Part shown: positions 63,052 through 64,000 of the stretch, piece by piece
Numbering within the stretch: the first letter of the stretch is position 1
Layout: the number at the start of each line of letters is the position of its first letter
The notes under the pieces: generated by a model
What the model saw: only the letters and a program-made list of their open reading frames with translations
The model's database searches: none
What the model was told of the DNA's origin: nothing
Origin: Polaribacter sp. BM10
GTDB lineage: Bacteria; Bacteroidota; Bacteroidia; Flavobacteriales; Flavobacteriaceae
DNA: 64,000 nt
Assembly: GCF_002005425.1 (NCBI RefSeq)
Contig: NZ_CP019704.1
Location: 3,147,501-3,211,500, forward strand
Reading direction: 5' to 3'
Position numbers and translations under genes: made by a program

Positions 63052-64000
63052 TTATTTTTTATAATATTTTTTGTGTTTTATAAATGCGAAAACACCTATT
63101 ATTAATACAAAACCAACAGAATAATAAACAGATGTTGGTGTAATTACTCTGTCTCCGCTAGCATAAGAATGTAAACCAGCCAAGTAAAAATTAACTCCAA
63201 AATAAGTCATCATTATAGAGGCGTACGCAATAATAGACCACAAGTTAAACGTGTACCTGCTTCGTAGACCAGGTATCAATCGCATGTGTAATACAAACGC
63301 ATAAATCATTATAGAAATTAAAGCCCAAGTTTCTTTAGGATCCCAACCCCAATAACGACCCCAACTTTCGTTAGCCCACATTCCGCCTAAAAAGTTACCA
63401 ATAGTTAACATTACCAAACCAACAGTTATAGACATCTCGTTAATTATGGTAATTTCTTTAATATTTAAATCCATTCTCTTTTTATTCTTATCATTCGTAA
63501 AAATCATTAATAAGAGTGCAAAGATTCCTAAAATCATACCTAAAGATAACGGACCGTAACTAGCTACAATAATAGAAGTGTGTACCAATAACCACCAAGA
63601 ATTTAAAACTGGTTGTAAGTTAGCAATTTCTGGATCTAACCAGTTTTGATGTGCAAAACCTAAGGTAATCGCTACTAAAAATGTAGTTGCAGTAATTGTA
63701 AGTGCAGATTTTCGTCCAAAGAAAAGTCCAAATAACATTGTTGCCCAGGCAACAAAAATAATAGATTCGTATGCATTACTCCAAGGTGCATAACCACTTA
63801 TATACCATCTAGCAATTAAACTTAACGTATGAAACAGAAATAAACCAACAGCACCAAAAGATAATATTTTAACTGTATTGTTTATCCATTTTTTAGAAAT
63901 AAAGATTTGCCATAAAACAAAAATTAATAATAAAAAACTTAAGTAGCCATAGTACTTTGATAGCAATTGAAATGGTTGAATTTTATTATATGAGATTTCT
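63052..64000 (-). CDS. ccsA: Cytochrome c biogenesis protein CcsA, C-terminal part (probable ResB-CcsA fusion)
   Basis: The frame stays open to the window edge (reading EISYNKIQPFQLLSKYYGY before the first hydrophobic helix), so the TTG at 63964-63966 is not the true start. About eight membrane helices and the tryptophan-rich haem-handling motif ANESWGRYWGWDPKETWALI mark CcsA/ResC. In Bacteroidetes this domain is usually the second half of a large CcsB(ResB)-CcsA fusion, which the open frame supports. It carries haem to apocytochromes c outside the membrane. Confidence 0.92.
   Translation of the reverse strand, partial: EISYNKIQPFQLLSKYYGYLSFLLLIFVLWQIFISKKWINNTVKILSFGAVGLFLFHTLSLIARWYISGYAPWSNAYESIIFVAWATMLFGLFFGRKSALTITATTFLVAITLGFAHQNWLDPEIANLQPVLNSWWLLVHTSIIVASYGPLSLGMILGIFALLLMIFTNDKNKKRMDLNIKEITIINEMSITVGLVMLTIGNFLGGMWANESWGRYWGWDPKETWALISIMIYAFVLHMRLIPGLRSRYTFNLWSIIAYASIMMTYFGVNFYLAGLHSYASGDRVITPTSVYYSVGFVLIIGVFAFIKHKKYYKK

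Noticed and set aside
63052..63966. CcsA as a complete 304-aa protein starting at TTG 63966
   Set aside because: The same frame continues without a stop to the end of the window with plausible protein sequence, so the gene is partial.

Overview
The window looks like chromosomal DNA of a marine member of the Flavobacteriaceae (Bacteroidetes), with a Polaribacter/Tenacibaculum-like gene content. The support is the low G+C, promoters of the Bacteroidetes type (TTG, 17-23 bases, TAnnTTTG), type IX secretion/gliding genes (gldJ, porU, porV), a CcsA-type cytochrome c maturation protein that reads on past the window edge, NhaD, and a PHP-type capsule phosphatase. The genus is an inference. I see no insertion sequence, phage, CRISPR array or replication origin.

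1-9.1 kb is a nitrogen-assimilation block on the minus strand: start of gltD (cut by the window edge), gltB, an ammonium transporter coupled to a PII protein, and a second ammonium transporter in an operon with an outer-membrane barrel protein. 9.4-18.8 kb is mostly housekeeping: a divergent TruA-like pseudouridine synthase, acyl-CoA dehydrogenase, anmK, a Glu/Leu/Phe/Val-type dehydrogenase, nhaD, an ExbB-ExbD-TonB operon and folC. Two tandem tRNA-Val(TAC) genes, each inside an identical 102-bp repeat, follow at 18.8-19.1 kb.

19.2-48.2 kb is a large Wzx/Wzy-type surface-polysaccharide (capsule or O-antigen) locus. It starts with nucleotide-sugar genes: UDP-GlcNAc 4-epimerase, UDP-HexNAc 6-dehydrogenase, WlbA-like 3-dehydrogenase, UDP-glucose dehydrogenase, GDP-fucose synthase, GDP-mannose dehydratase. 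A tightly overlapping cassette follows (26.8-31.2 kb): neuB, GNAT acetyltransferase, TIM-barrel isomerase-like gene, a CBS-domain/perosamine-synthase fusion, and neuA. Then come a candidate acidic-sugar transferase, flippase, three glycosyltransferases and an EpsG-like polymerase in very AT-rich DNA. The locus ends with a reversed nucleotidyltransferase-fold gene, an initiation module (4-keto reductase, WecA/WbpL-type transferase, aminotransferase, PglF/WbpM-type dehydratase), Wza, Wzc and the opposing phosphatase. The cassette is my best candidate for something undescribed: it has a nonulosonate synthase and CMP-transferase but no recognisable NeuC/LegG hydrolysing epimerase, and an aminotransferase carrying an N-terminal CBS pair.

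48.3-64 kb returns to core genes: BadF-type kinase, murF, gldJ diverging from porU-porV, cdd, a truncated-haemoglobin gene interrupted by one in-frame stop, a KASIII-like enzyme behind a perfect 20-bp palindrome, guaA, a LysM/periplasmic-binding lipoprotein, a TPR-like membrane protein and the C-terminal part of CcsA. All functional calls come from reading motifs and remembered family sequences; no database search was run.
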